This document shows positions 43,840 to 53,092 of a stretch of 64,000 bases of DNA, one piece after another (positions within the stretch are counted from its first letter, which is position 1; each line of letters begins with the position of its first letter). The DNA comes from Lentimicrobium sp. Its GTDB lineage: Bacteria; Bacteroidota; Bacteroidia; Bacteroidales; Lentimicrobiaceae. The stretch spans positions 62,001-126,000 of the forward strand of contig JANJXJ010000047.1 in assembly GCA_024709105.1 (NCBI GenBank), read 5' to 3'. The notes under the pieces were generated by a model that searched no databases, was not told the DNA's origin, and saw only the letters and a list, made by a program, of their open reading frames with translations. The translations under genes and the position numbers were made by a program.

Positions 43840-44052
43840 GATTTAATTTAAACCAAATAAAAATCTGCTTTTCTTTGAATTCTGCCATGAAACAAGACAT
43901 AACCGCATTTGTTCAAGCTTTTGAGGCAATAAGCCAACTTTTTTAAGTTTTTAACACGATGCTAAAAATCAATGGATTAATGTATGCAGTTTTGGCCTTT
44001 CAACCAATTCCTTTCTGAAAATATTTTTGCATTACTTTAGCGAAAAAAAACT

Positions 44053-46836
44053 ATGAAGAACTTCTATTGCTTGTATGCTTTTCTAATTCTTACGTTTTTA
44101 CCAGGAGGCTATACCACAGCTCAGGAAAGAATCCCGCTGCATTCAGGTGTTTATGACACATGGAAAGCAATTCATCAACCCATGCTTTCAAATAACGGAA
44201 CTTATACTGCTTTTGCCATAAACCCGCAATATGGTGACGGATTGCTAATCATATATAACAATAAAACCAATACCACAGATACAATTTACAGGGGTTATGA
44301 TGCCGCATTTGCTGCTGATGATAGTTTTGCTGCATTCAAAATAAAACCCCTGCTCAGGCAGACCCGGAAAGCAAAACTTGATGGCAAGAAAAAAGAAGAT
44401 ATGCCGCAGGATTCACTTGGAATCTGGACAGCCGAAGAAGGCCAGATTAAATTCCCTTTGCTGAAGTCATTTGAAATGGCTGCAGAAGGCCAGGCCAATA
44501 TGATTGCACTTTTAAAACCTTTTCCAACGGCCGCTGACTCAGCAAAAAAGAACGACAGCACAGAAAAGAAGGAAGCACCGGCAAAAAAAGCAGGCAAAAA
44601 GGAAAAACCTAAAGAGCTTTACGATTTGCTGCTGATTAGTAGTGGTAAAATTTCCGGGAAAATAGAAAATGTTTCCAAAGCAGTAATTTCAGAAAACGGA
44701 GCATACTGTGCATACATTCAGCAAAATACAGACAGCCTGAAGAAATCAGTGCTTAGAATAAAAAACACAAACGATGGCAATACCTTCGATATTTTGGAGG
44801 AAGAAGGTACATTTGGAAAAATTGCCATTGACCGGGAGGGGGAACAACTCGCATTTTTATTGAGCACCGACACTACAGAACACAAACGATACCGGTTGTA
44901 TTATTTCAGAAATAAGGTGTTACAGTTGCTTGCAGACACTTCAGATCTAGCATTGGGCAAATTAAAAAGTGTAAGTGATAACGGGAGTTTATACTTTTCA
45001 GGCGATGGCAGCAAACTTTATTTCGGCATTGCCCCTACTCCCAGAGCGAAAGTTGCTGACTCACTTACCGAGGATGAAAAAGCCAAGGTTGATGTGTGGC
45101 ATTACCTGGATGCGAGGCTGCAGCCAGAGCAACTCAAACAGTTGGATGCTGATAGAAAAAGGACTCAGTTGTCGGTGTTTCATACCCGCAAAAACCGTTT
45201 AGTCGTCCTTGAGGATGATACCATTCAGCAGGTAAGTCCGGGGTTTAAAGGCAACGGAGATTATGCACTGGGTTTTGAAAACGAAAAGTACAGGCTTCAG
45301 GCTTCCTGGTCAGGAGAAAGGTACCGTGATGTATTTTTGATTCATAATCTTACTGGTAAAAAAGATTTGTTGCTTAAAAAGCAAAACGGGCCTGTTCAGC
45401 TGAGCGAAAGCGGCAAATACCTGGCATGGTATTCATCAGCAGACAGTTCGTGGAGGACAATGGAGGTTTCAACCCGAAAAGCTACCAGGCATAAACCTGA
45501 AAATACAGCATTTTATGACGAAGAACATGATGTTCCGGGAACGCCAGGGGCATATGGTTCAGCCGGATTTACTGCCGATGAACGATTTTTTATAGTTTAC
45601 GACTATTTTGATCTTTGGGCTTTACCACTATCTGATAAACAGCAGGCCGTTAATCTTACATCGGGAAAGGGCAGGAAAGAGAAAATAAGGTTCCGAAATG
45701 TTAAACTGAATCAGTACGTGCCATATGCAGGTGATAAAAACTATAGTTTCCTTCTTTCTTCTTTTGAAAAAGAAAGTAAAAAAGCTGGATTCTACTCAGT
45801 TTCGATGAATAAGGAACCTGTTAAGCTGATAGATGGAGAATACAAATTTGGCACTCCTGTCAAAGCCAGAAACAGCGAAATGCTGCTTTGGACAAAAGGA
45901 AACTTCAACATCTTCCCCGACCTTTACTTAAGTGACAGTCAGTTTTCTAACACTTTACGCCTGAGCTATGCCAATCCGCAGCAGTCAGATTATAAATGGG
46001 GAAATGTAGAATTGCACAGCTGGCTTTCATCGGCAGGGGAAACGCTGCAAGGGTTAATTTACAAACCAGAGAATTTTGATGTTTCAAAAAAGTATCCCAT
46101 GCTGGTTTATTTTTACGAAAAAAGTTCCGACAATCTTTACCAGCATTACACACCACGTCCGTCAAGGAGTATCATAAACCCGGCATACTGCGTCAGTAAT
46201 GATTATGTGGTTTTTGTACCCGACATCAATTACACAGATGGTTACCCGGGTCAAAGCGCCTACGAGTCGGTGATTAGCGGAACACTTTCAGTCATAAATC
46301 AAGGTTATATTGACGAAACTAAAATCGGCCTTCAGGGACAGAGCTGGGGAGGATATCAGGTAGCATGGCTGATAACACGCACACCTATGTTTAAAGCAGC
46401 AATGGCCGGAGCGCCAGTGAGCAATATGACAAGTGCTTATGGTGGAATAAGGTGGGAATCGGGAATGGTACGACAATTTCAGTATGAAGCGGGGCAAAGC
46501 AGAATAGGTGCTGATTTATGGAGCAGGCCTGATCTGTATATTGAAAACTCTCCGCTTTTCAGGGCTGATAAAATTGAAACCCCTCTGCTCATTATGTCAA
46601 ACGACGGGGATGGCGCTGTTCCATGGTATCAGGGTATTGAACTGTTTACAGCTATGAGGCGACTTGGCAAGCCGGCATGGCTGCTGAATTACAACGGAGA
46701 TGAACATAACCTCACAAAAAGAGGAAATATGAAAGACCTTGATCGCCGCATGATGGAGTTTTTTGATCACTATCTGAAAAATGCTCCTGCTCCGAAATGG
46801 ATGACAGAAGGCGTTCCGGCAACGGAAAAACAATGA
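44053..46836 (+). CDS. Exported S9-family (prolyl oligopeptidase) serine peptidase
   Basis: A 927-residue exported peptidase. The signal peptide covers about 1-23 ('FLILTFLPGGYTTAQ'). A long beta-propeller-like region precedes the C-terminal alpha/beta-hydrolase. The nucleophile Ser lies in 'GLQGQSWGGYQVAWL' (about 763), Asp in 'MSNDGDGAVPWYQG' (about 852) and His in 'NGDEHNLTKR' (about 882). Such enzymes cleave oligopeptides, often after proline, in the periplasm. A Lys/Glu-rich insert (about 165-195) lies within the propeller. It runs rightward, divergent from the glycogen operon, and ends 13 bases from the opposing kinase gene. No sorting domain is visible. Confidence 0.9.
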   Translation: MKNFYCLYAFLILTFLPGGYTTAQERIPLHSGVYDTWKAIHQPMLSNNGTYTAFAINPQYGDGLLIIYNNKTNTTDTIYRGYDAAFAADDSFAAFKIKPLLRQTRKAKLDGKKKEDMPQDSLGIWTAEEGQIKFPLLKSFEMAAEGQANMIALLKPFPTAADSAKKNDSTEKKEAPAKKAGKKEKPKELYDLLLISSGKISGKIENVSKAVISENGAYCAYIQQNTDSLKKSVLRIKNTNDGNTFDILEEEGTFGKIAIDREGEQLAFLLSTDTTEHKRYRLYYFRNKVLQLLADTSDLALGKLKSVSDNGSLYFSGDGSKLYFGIAPTPRAKVADSLTEDEKAKVDVWHYLDARLQPEQLKQLDADRKRTQLSVFHTRKNRLVVLEDDTIQQVSPGFKGNGDYALGFENEKYRLQASWSGERYRDVFLIHNLTGKKDLLLKKQNGPVQLSESGKYLAWYSSADSSWRTMEVSTRKATRHKPENTAFYDEEHDVPGTPGAYGSAGFTADERFFIVYDYFDLWALPLSDKQQAVNLTSGKGRKEKIRFRNVKLNQYVPYAGDKNYSFLLSSFEKESKKAGFYSVSMNKEPVKLIDGEYKFGTPVKARNSEMLLWTKGNFNIFPDLYLSDSQFSNTLRLSYANPQQSDYKWGNVELHSWLSSAGETLQGLIYKPENFDVSKKYPMLVYFYEKSSDNLYQHYTPRPSRSIINPAYCVSNDYVVFVPDINYTDGYPGQSAYESVISGTLSVINQGYIDETKIGLQGQSWGGYQVAWLITRTPMFKAAMAGAPVSNMTSAYGGIRWESGMVRQFQYEAGQSRIGADLWSRPDLYIENSPLFRADKIETPLLIMSNDGDGAVPWYQGIELFTAMRRLGKPAWLLNYNGDEHNLTKRGNMKDLDRRMMEFFDHYLKNAPAPKWMTEGVPATEKQ

Positions 46837-46849
46837 GGATATAAAAAAG

Positions 46850-48715
46850 CTAAACAGGAAGAATAACCCTGAAAGTGCTGCCTGATCCAGGTTTACTTTG
46901 TATAGTGATGCGACCGTTATGTTTGGCGACAAACTCCTTGCAAAGTAATAATCCAAGCCCGGTGCCTGTTTCTCCTTCGGTACCGGGTTTGCTTTTCACA
47001 CGCAAACGATTATCAAAAATCATATTTGTTTGCTCTTCTGTCATTCCTACTCCCTCATCAGCAATTGAAATCAAAACCTCATTGCGATTGAGTTCGGATG
47101 AGATAATTATTTCTCCGCCCGATTGAGAATATTTTATAGCATTGGAAAGCAAATTTCTGATGACCGTATTCAAAAGTTCCTGATCGAAAGTAAAATTAAA
47201 ATCGGGGTGAACATTATTTCTTACTTCAATTCTCTTATTAAAGAGGTAAGTAGACTGCACTTCAATATTTTGCTGAACCAAATGAAAAAGGTTGTTCATC
47301 TGTGGCTGAAACCTTATTTCACCTCTCTGGGTTTGAGCCCATGAGAGCAGATCAAGCAGCAACTCATAAACTTTGGAAGATGTTTTTTTAAGCATTTGCA
47401 AATATTCTTTCATCATTCCAACATCCCAGTCGGTTTTTATAAGAATATCCAGAAAGCTATCCATAGATCCAACCGGACCCTTTAAATCATGCGCTATTAC
47501 CGAGAAAAATTTGTCTCTGATATCCAGATTGCTAATCAGTTGTTTTTCAAGATTTTTTCGTTCAGTAATATCAAATGCAGAACCGATATTTGAAGGCTGG
47601 CCTTCAAATATTATGCGGCCAGAATTCACAGCTACCCATTTTTCGGAGCCATTTCTGGCAATAATTTTTGCTTCAAACGCAAAAGGTGCTGTTTCCCCTT
47701 TCTGGCGTTTGAAAGACATTGAAATAAGATCTTTATAATTTTCAGGATGCAACAGTTGCTTTAATTCCATATTCAGAAGTTCGCACCTTGAATAACCTGT
47801 AATGGTTGTGATGGCCGGATTAACTTCAACAAAACGCCCGTCGCGGACTATATATATGCCTGCAGCGGCTGTATCAAACAATGTTCGGAATCTTTCTTCA
47901 CTTTCGCGCAATGCCTGTTCGGCAAGTTTGCGTTGCGTTATATCTCTGATGGCAAATAAAAACAGCTCATTGATGTTTTCGGTTTCTATAATTTTTCTGC
48001 CGGAAACCTCGCAAAAAAATTCACTTCCATCGGAACGAACCATACGATATTCTACCCGGCTATATTCAATGCCCTGCTTCAACTCATCCAGAAAGAAAAG
48101 TGTCTTGCCGTGTTCTTCGGGATGCACAAAATCAACGATATTTCTACCGGCTACTTCGCTAAAATCGCTGTAATTCCACAAATGCACGGCAGCGTCAGAT
48201 GCATTCAGTATTGCGCCTGAAGAATTGCTGATAACCAGTCCATCGGGCGAGGCATCAAATACAGCCTGAAGCTGCTTTTTGCTATTGATCAGCCTGGCTT
48301 CGGCCTGCTTTTTCTCACGTAAAACTTCTATCAGCTTGTTAAAGGAATTGGAAAAATCGCCAAGAAAGTCAATTTGCTGATTCAAATCGCCTTTTACCAG
48401 CTGATGGGTGTGCCAGTTGAGATGTTTTAAACTGGCATGAATATTTTTTACCGGAGATGCCAGATTGTTATCGCGGGGAGGAGATATTTCAAGTTTTCCT
48501 TCGGATAATACATTGGCAAACTGACTGGCTTCTGCGAATTTATCCCTGAGTTGAAAAATATTACGGATAAGTTGTTGTTCAGCATCCGACAAACCACTGC
48601 TGTCAATTTCAGAATAACCGGGGAGTGGATATCCGCTGTTTTCACCGGATATCATCTCCTTAACTATATTGTTTACAACATTCAACCAATCCGACTTCGA
48701 CATATAAACAGCCAT
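46850..48715 (-). CDS. Soluble PAS-domain histidine kinase
   Basis: A 621-residue kinase with no membrane helix. A HAMP-like helical stretch (about 70-145) is followed by two PAS domains (about 150-270 and 275-390; 'FDASPDGLVISNSSGAILNA', 'FDTAAAGIYIVRDGRFVEVN'). Then come HisKA with the phospho-His in 'FSVIAHDLKGPVGSMD' and HATPase_c with 'NLLSNAIKYS', 'DEGVGM' and 'GTGLGLLLCKEF'. The ATG at 48715 shares an A with the stop of the V4R gene (TAATG), which indicates coupling. Another ATG at 48703 is possible. No response regulator gene is adjacent, so its partner is elsewhere. Confidence 0.9.
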   Translation of the reverse strand: MAVYMSKSDWLNVVNNIVKEMISGENSGYPLPGYSEIDSSGLSDAEQQLIRNIFQLRDKFAEASQFANVLSEGKLEISPPRDNNLASPVKNIHASLKHLNWHTHQLVKGDLNQQIDFLGDFSNSFNKLIEVLREKKQAEARLINSKKQLQAVFDASPDGLVISNSSGAILNASDAAVHLWNYSDFSEVAGRNIVDFVHPEEHGKTLFFLDELKQGIEYSRVEYRMVRSDGSEFFCEVSGRKIIETENINELFLFAIRDITQRKLAEQALRESEERFRTLFDTAAAGIYIVRDGRFVEVNPAITTITGYSRCELLNMELKQLLHPENYKDLISMSFKRQKGETAPFAFEAKIIARNGSEKWVAVNSGRIIFEGQPSNIGSAFDITERKNLEKQLISNLDIRDKFFSVIAHDLKGPVGSMDSFLDILIKTDWDVGMMKEYLQMLKKTSSKVYELLLDLLSWAQTQRGEIRFQPQMNNLFHLVQQNIEVQSTYLFNKRIEVRNNVHPDFNFTFDQELLNTVIRNLLSNAIKYSQSGGEIIISSELNRNEVLISIADEGVGMTEEQTNMIFDNRLRVKSKPGTEGETGTGLGLLLCKEFVAKHNGRITIQSKPGSGSTFRVILPV

Positions 48716-49212
48716 TAAGTTAACCTGAACCGGCACACCCTGTCGCCTTTTGCCCAGCAATCAATTTCTTTGGCCACAACCTTTCTGTTCAGGTAGGTAC
48801 TCATAACACCAGCAAGAAAACCTTCATCATACTCACAAACGGTTTCGCCAGTTGGAGGTAAACCCGAGCAATCAAGATCTTCGGCAATAACAAGCACAAA
48901 ATTGCTTCCATCCACACCAGTTTCTTCTACCCTTAAAATTCCTATTTCAAACTCTTTCATACATCTTTGAAGATCAGCCAGAAAGGCATCAATTCCGAGC
49001 GAAGTATCAAGCAGATTTTTACAAAATTCAACACCTGCCAACTCGCCGGCTTTGTAAAACAGCTGGCTTGCCTCTACGGGCCCAAACTGCTCAAAAAGCA
49101 CACTGCGCATGGTATATTGCATCAGGCGATAAACAGCTACAGGGGTATTCTTTCCCAAATTAGGCCGGCCGTTTTCAATATTTCCCAGATCCTGCCATTT
49201 AAACCGGTACAT
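48715..49212 (-). CDS. V4R (4-vinyl reductase-type) sensor domain protein
   Basis: A 165-residue stand-alone V4R domain. The start is ATG at 49212 (MYRFKWQDLGNI), preferred over a GTG three codons upstream. The family cysteines appear in 'EDLDCSGLPPTGETVCEYD' and 'KEIDCWAKGDRVCRF'. V4R domains bind small hydrophobic ligands or metals and act as sensors. It is coupled by TAATG to the PAS kinase gene, so it probably supplies the input signal or a scaffold for that kinase. The ligand is unknown. Confidence 0.85.
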   Translation of the reverse strand: MYRFKWQDLGNIENGRPNLGKNTPVAVYRLMQYTMRSVLFEQFGPVEASQLFYKAGELAGVEFCKNLLDTSLGIDAFLADLQRCMKEFEIGILRVEETGVDGSNFVLVIAEDLDCSGLPPTGETVCEYDEGFLAGVMSTYLNRKVVAKEIDCWAKGDRVCRFRLT

Positions 49213-49221
49213 GTCGGTCAC

Positions 49222-49736
49222 AATTAAAGTAAATATTTTTACTTCTGATGTTTTAATAAAACAAATCTACAAAAATTTGGCTACAAAGACGCCTTTACTA
49301 AATTTATTTACTAAAATCTGACAAATTATATTCATCATTTAGGTAAAAATATCCTGGTATAGTTTAAATGGAGTATTTTTCTGCTTATATCCCACTTATT
49401 AACTGAATATTAAAAGTTTAAAAAGTCCATTAACATGACAGGTTAAACCTTTGTCATGAAACATGCTTAATCAATTTTAACTTTTTTAATCGCTTCTGTG
49501 GCTTAATAAACTACTGAACTGTACTTTTTCACAGCGAATGAGATGTAGTGACAATAAATGATTTTTTTGAATTTTGCAGTTCGCTTCGTTGCTTTTTCTA
49601 ATTTTGCCCATTCATTAATGAATAATTACATTTTCCAAAGTCATGCAATAACAGGGAAATGAGAATTTAATTTGCACTCTGATGGTTATTCTCAGATTTT
49701 AAGTTTAGAAAAGAAGGTTTCACTTAACAAGCAAGA
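49222..49736. other. Gene-free intergenic region
   Basis: About 515 bases of AT-rich DNA between the V4R gene and the GNAT gene with no plausible coding frame. Notable items are a TAATTTTG box at 49599-49606, a -7 match without a good -33 partner, and a perfect 14-base palindrome ATTCATTAATGAAT at 49610-49623. No hairpin terminator or RNA gene was seen. Confidence 0.6.
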
Positions 49737-50288
49737 ATGAAGATTGACATCAATAATGGATTCATCAGCCTGAAAACCATTGAAACTGCTGATTATCCTG
49801 GTTTCGCTGAGCTTAAACTACTTTATACCCGTGCTTTTCCTCCTGATGAAAGAAGAGACAGCTACGAATTGGATAAAATGCTGAACAATGACTCATTCAG
49901 CTTTCTGATGATTAGCCACTATGATAAACCTGCCGGGCTGATAACCTTTTGGCTGATAGAAGATTATGCTTTTATTGAGCATTTGGTGGTAACCGAACAA
50001 TTCAGAAACCGTAAAATAGGCGAAACTGCTGTTCATCTGCTAAATGAGGCATTACAACTGCCATTGCTGCTGGAAACCGAACATCCAACAGAAGAAATAT
50101 CAAAAAGCAGGGTTGGGTTTTACGAAAGGCAGGGTTTTATGATTGTGGATGCTGATTACATACAGCCAGCATATCACCCTGAAAAGAAACCCGTTGAAAT
50201 GTTGTTGCTGAGTAACCAGACAATTGAAAAGGAAAAACTAATTTCGTTGGTTAAATCCATACATAAACAGGTATACGGAGTCATATAG
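49737..50288 (+). CDS. GNAT-family N-acetyltransferase
   Basis: A 183-residue acetyltransferase. The core GNAT fold is visible in 'YAFIEHLVVTEQFRNRKIGE' (motif A, acetyl-CoA binding R-x-x-x-I-G) and 'VGFYERQGFMIVDADYIQPA' (motif B). The substrate cannot be predicted. The final 30 residues after the fold ('KEKLISLVKSIHKQVYGVI') form an extra helix. Monocistronic between two gene-free stretches. Confidence 0.85.
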   Translation: MKIDINNGFISLKTIETADYPGFAELKLLYTRAFPPDERRDSYELDKMLNNDSFSFLMISHYDKPAGLITFWLIEDYAFIEHLVVTEQFRNRKIGETAVHLLNEALQLPLLLETEHPTEEISKSRVGFYERQGFMIVDADYIQPAYHPEKKPVEMLLLSNQTIEKEKLISLVKSIHKQVYGVI

Positions 50289-50419
50289 ACTGTGGTAATA
50301 AATATTTATTCGAATTTATATCAGCATGAAAAACAGCTGAAAAAACATACTCCTCAATGGATTAACAACTTGCCAAAGCTTTTAATAGCTTTTCTACTGA
50401 TGTTAATTTTAACGAAAAA

Positions 50420-50454
50420 TGCCTGAATTTTGTTTGAATACTGTATTTCAGGCA
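50420..50454. repeat. Inverted repeat with long loop between the GNAT gene and the lipoprotein gene
   Basis: TGCCTGAA (50420-50427) and TTCAGGCA (50447-50454) can form an 8-bp stem with a 19-base loop. No T-run follows on the plus strand, though A-rich DNA follows. It may be a weak terminator of the GNAT gene. Confidence 0.35.
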
Positions 50455-50493
50455 ATAAAAAACGCTGCAAACCGTAATTAGCATAAGTTTAGT

Positions 50494-50501
50494 TAACTTT
50501 G
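50494..50501 (+). promoter_or_regulatory. -7 promoter box of the beta-helix lipoprotein gene
   Basis: TAACTTTG matches TAnnTTTG and lies 19 bases before the ATG at 50521. No clear -33 element. Confidence 0.5.
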
Positions 50502-50520
50502 CAACATCCAAAATACAGGT

Positions 50521-51975
50521 ATGAACCGATTTCTTGTTTTTCTTGCTTTTACACTTCTATCAATAGTTTTGTTTATGTCCGGTGCTTGCCGGAAGGAGGA
50601 AAACTTTGATACCAGCCCCGACCTTAAGCTTGGTTTTTCTACCGATACGGTATTCTTTGATACGGTGTTTGCAACCATTGGATCATCCTCCAGAGTATTT
50701 ATGATTTACAATCCTTCGAAAGAAAGAGTGAATATAAGTTCGGTTCGTCTTGCCCGGGGGAACAACTCTCCTTTCAGGCTGAATGTGGATGGTATTGCAG
50801 GCACAGAAATAAAAGACCTTGAAATAGCCGGTAAAGATTCGGCTTTTGTGTTTGTTAAGGTTACCATTGACCCCAATAATGCCAATAATCCGCTTATTCA
50901 GCAGGATAGTATAGTTTTCTCTGTGAATGGCAATTTGCAGGACGTTAAACTTCTGGCCTGGGGGCAGGATGCCTATTTTTACCGCAATACAATTGTGGAC
51001 AGCGATTATACATTTACAGCCGACAAACCGCATGTGATTTATGGGTTCCTGGCTGTAGATTCTTTATATACGCTCACCATTGAAGCCGGAAGCAGAATAC
51101 ATCTGCACAAAGATGCTTTTTTGCTGGTTTACCGTGATGCCACACTAAAAGTTAACGGCACAAAAGAACAACCGGTGATTTTTCAGGGCGACAGGCTTGA
51201 ACCAGACTACCAGGATATAGCCGGACAGTGGGGCCGGATATGGCTGTATGCAGGCAGCATAAACAATGAAATAAATTATGCCATTATTAAAAACGGAGAA
51301 GTAGGCATTCATGCCGATACTACCGGTAACTCGCCCAACCCCACCCTGCGCCTGAACAATTCGTTAATCTATAATATGAGTTTTACTGGAATTCTCGGAC
51401 AGGGAACTTATATTGAAGCTGCCAACAGTGTGATCGGGAACTGCGGAAACCGTTCTGTAGCCCTCACCCTTGGTGGTAAGTACGATTTCAGGCACTGTAC
51501 CATAGGAAACTTCTGGAATAAGTCTTTCAGGCGCGAAGCTGCTTTGGTGCTCAACAACTACTATTTTGATGTAAACAATAATGTTCAGCTCCGGCCTCTT
51601 GAAAAAGCGTATTTTGGCAACTGCATTATTTATGGCGACAAGGACGACGAAATAAATTTTGATCAGCACAGTTCTGGCGGAGTGTTTAACTACACTTTCG
51701 AAAACTGTCTGCTGAAAACCAAAGCCGATTTAAGTGATGAAAGTAAGTTTATTGCATCCTTCAAAAATGAAAATCCATGGTTCCGGGATCCCTATAAAGG
51801 TGAATTTCAACCCGATACTTTGATTTCACCTGTAATAGACAAGGGTAACCTACTTATTCTCAACGGATTCTTTACAGATTTATCACTGGATCAGGCAGGC
51901 AACAGCCGCATTGGCGATGCTGCACCAGATTTGGGCGCTTACGAGTTTCTGCTGCCTGAAAGGAGAAAAAGATAG
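50521..51975 (+). CDS. Lipoprotein with a predicted right-handed beta-helix domain
   Basis: A 484-residue lipoprotein. The lipobox ends in Cys23 ('FMSGACRK'). The first 150 residues form a beta-sandwich-like part ('STDTVFFDTVFATIGSSS'). From about residue 170 onward short repeated strands with Asn/Gly turns ('LTIEAGSRIHLHKDAFLLVY', 'NSLIYNMSFTGILGQGTY', 'NCIIYGDK') suggest a parallel beta-helix. The end 'DAAPDLGAYEF' is a motif shared with many choice-of-anchor beta-helix proteins. Predicted to lie on the outer membrane, binding or degrading a polysaccharide. Substrate unknown. A family without assigned function is conserved in Bacteroidota, though I cannot confirm that here. Confidence 0.7.
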   Translation: MNRFLVFLAFTLLSIVLFMSGACRKEENFDTSPDLKLGFSTDTVFFDTVFATIGSSSRVFMIYNPSKERVNISSVRLARGNNSPFRLNVDGIAGTEIKDLEIAGKDSAFVFVKVTIDPNNANNPLIQQDSIVFSVNGNLQDVKLLAWGQDAYFYRNTIVDSDYTFTADKPHVIYGFLAVDSLYTLTIEAGSRIHLHKDAFLLVYRDATLKVNGTKEQPVIFQGDRLEPDYQDIAGQWGRIWLYAGSINNEINYAIIKNGEVGIHADTTGNSPNPTLRLNNSLIYNMSFTGILGQGTYIEAANSVIGNCGNRSVALTLGGKYDFRHCTIGNFWNKSFRREAALVLNNYYFDVNNNVQLRPLEKAYFGNCIIYGDKDDEINFDQHSSGGVFNYTFENCLLKTKADLSDESKFIASFKNENPWFRDPYKGEFQPDTLISPVIDKGNLLILNGFFTDLSLDQAGNSRIGDAAPDLGAYEFLLPERRKR

Positions 51976-52028
51976 TTCATCCTCCTGTTAATCAAATCAA
52001 TAAATTAACAGCACAGATAAATTTCACA

Positions 52029-52063
52029 AAAAAGCCGGTACTGAAAATCAGAACCGGCTTTTT
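52029..52063. terminator. Bidirectional terminator between the lipoprotein gene and sucD
   Basis: An 11-bp perfect stem AAAAAGCCGGT (52029-52039) / ACCGGCTTTTT (52053-52063) with a 13-base loop. A-run and T-run flank it, serving both converging genes. Confidence 0.85.
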
Positions 52064-52081
52064 CATTGCATTTTCAGCTAT

Positions 52082-52954
52082 TTATTTTTTCAGTAGCTCA
52101 AGCATTGTTGCCCCCAGGTCGGCCGGAGAATCAACTACATGCACACCACATTCGCGGAGAATGGCTTTTTTGGCTTCAGCGGTATCGTCTTTACCGCCAA
52201 CAATGGCACCGGCATGACCCATAGTGCGGCCTTTGGGAGCTGTGGCACCAGCAATAAAACTTACCACAGGTTTGGTTCCATGTTCTTTTATCCAGTAAGC
52301 AGCTTCTGCTTCCATGCCGCCGCCGATTTCACCAATCATTACAATACCTTTGGTTTCAGGATCGTTCATAAACAGTTCTACAGCATCGCGGGTGGTTGTA
52401 CCGTTGATCGGGTCACCTCCAATACCAATTGCAGTAGTTTGCCCCAAACCGGCTTTGGTAAGCTGATCAACGGCCTCGTAAGTTAAGGTGCCTGAACGGC
52501 TTACAATACCTACAACACCTTTCTGGTGAATGAAACCCGGCATGATTCCGATTTTGGCTTCTCCCGGAGTAATTATGCCCGGACAATTCGGGCCAATCAA
52601 TCTGCAATCCCGGCCTTTGATATATTCTTTGGCCAGCATCATGTCTTTAACAGGAATACCTTCCGTAATGCAAACAATCACTTTAATACCACCTTCGGCA
52701 GCTTCCATTATGGCATCTGCTGCAAACGCAGGAGGCACAAAAATAAGGGAAACATCTGCAGAAGTAGCTGCAACAGCTTCTGAAACTGTATTAAAAACCG
52801 GTTTCCCGAGATGAAAACGTCCGCCTTTGCCGGGTGTTACACCACCCACCACATTGGTACCGTATTCTATCATTTGTGTTGCATGGAATGTGCCTTCAGT
52901 GCCGGTAAAGCCCTGAACGATTACTTTGGAATCTTTGTTGACCAGGATACTCAT
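52082..52954 (-). CDS. sucD: Succinyl-CoA synthetase alpha subunit
   Basis: A 290-residue CoA ligase subunit. It shows the CoA-binding N-terminal Rossmann part ('[18 protein letters not shown]', 'GGVTPGKGG') and the phosphohistidine in '[10 protein letters not shown]' near residue 246. It makes ATP or GTP from succinyl-CoA in the TCA cycle or in fermentative succinate/propionate metabolism. The beta subunit (sucC) is not in this window. Transcribed leftward toward a shared terminator and divergent from mnmE. Confidence 0.95.
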   Translation of the reverse strand: MSILVNKDSKVIVQGFTGTEGTFHATQMIEYGTNVVGGVTPGKGGRFHLGKPVFNTVSEAVAATSADVSLIFVPPAFAADAIMEAAEGGIKVIVCITEGIPVKDMMLAKEYIKGRDCRLIGPNCPGIITPGEAKIGIMPGFIHQKGVVGIVSRSGTLTYEAVDQLTKAGLGQTTAIGIGGDPINGTTTRDAVELFMNDPETKGIVMIGEIGGGMEAEAAYWIKEHGTKPVVSFIAGATAPKGRTMGHAGAIVGGKDDTAEAKKAILRECGVHVVDSPADLGATMLELLKK

Positions 52955-53092
52955 AAATGCTTGTTTGCTGGGTTTAAAAAGAAAATTATCACTCCTAAGA
53001 ATGATTTTTACCTAATTTTGTTCAATGGTAGCGAGAAAATGCTTATATTCATGCCTCGAAACACGCCTTAAAAGTACAAAAAATATTATACC

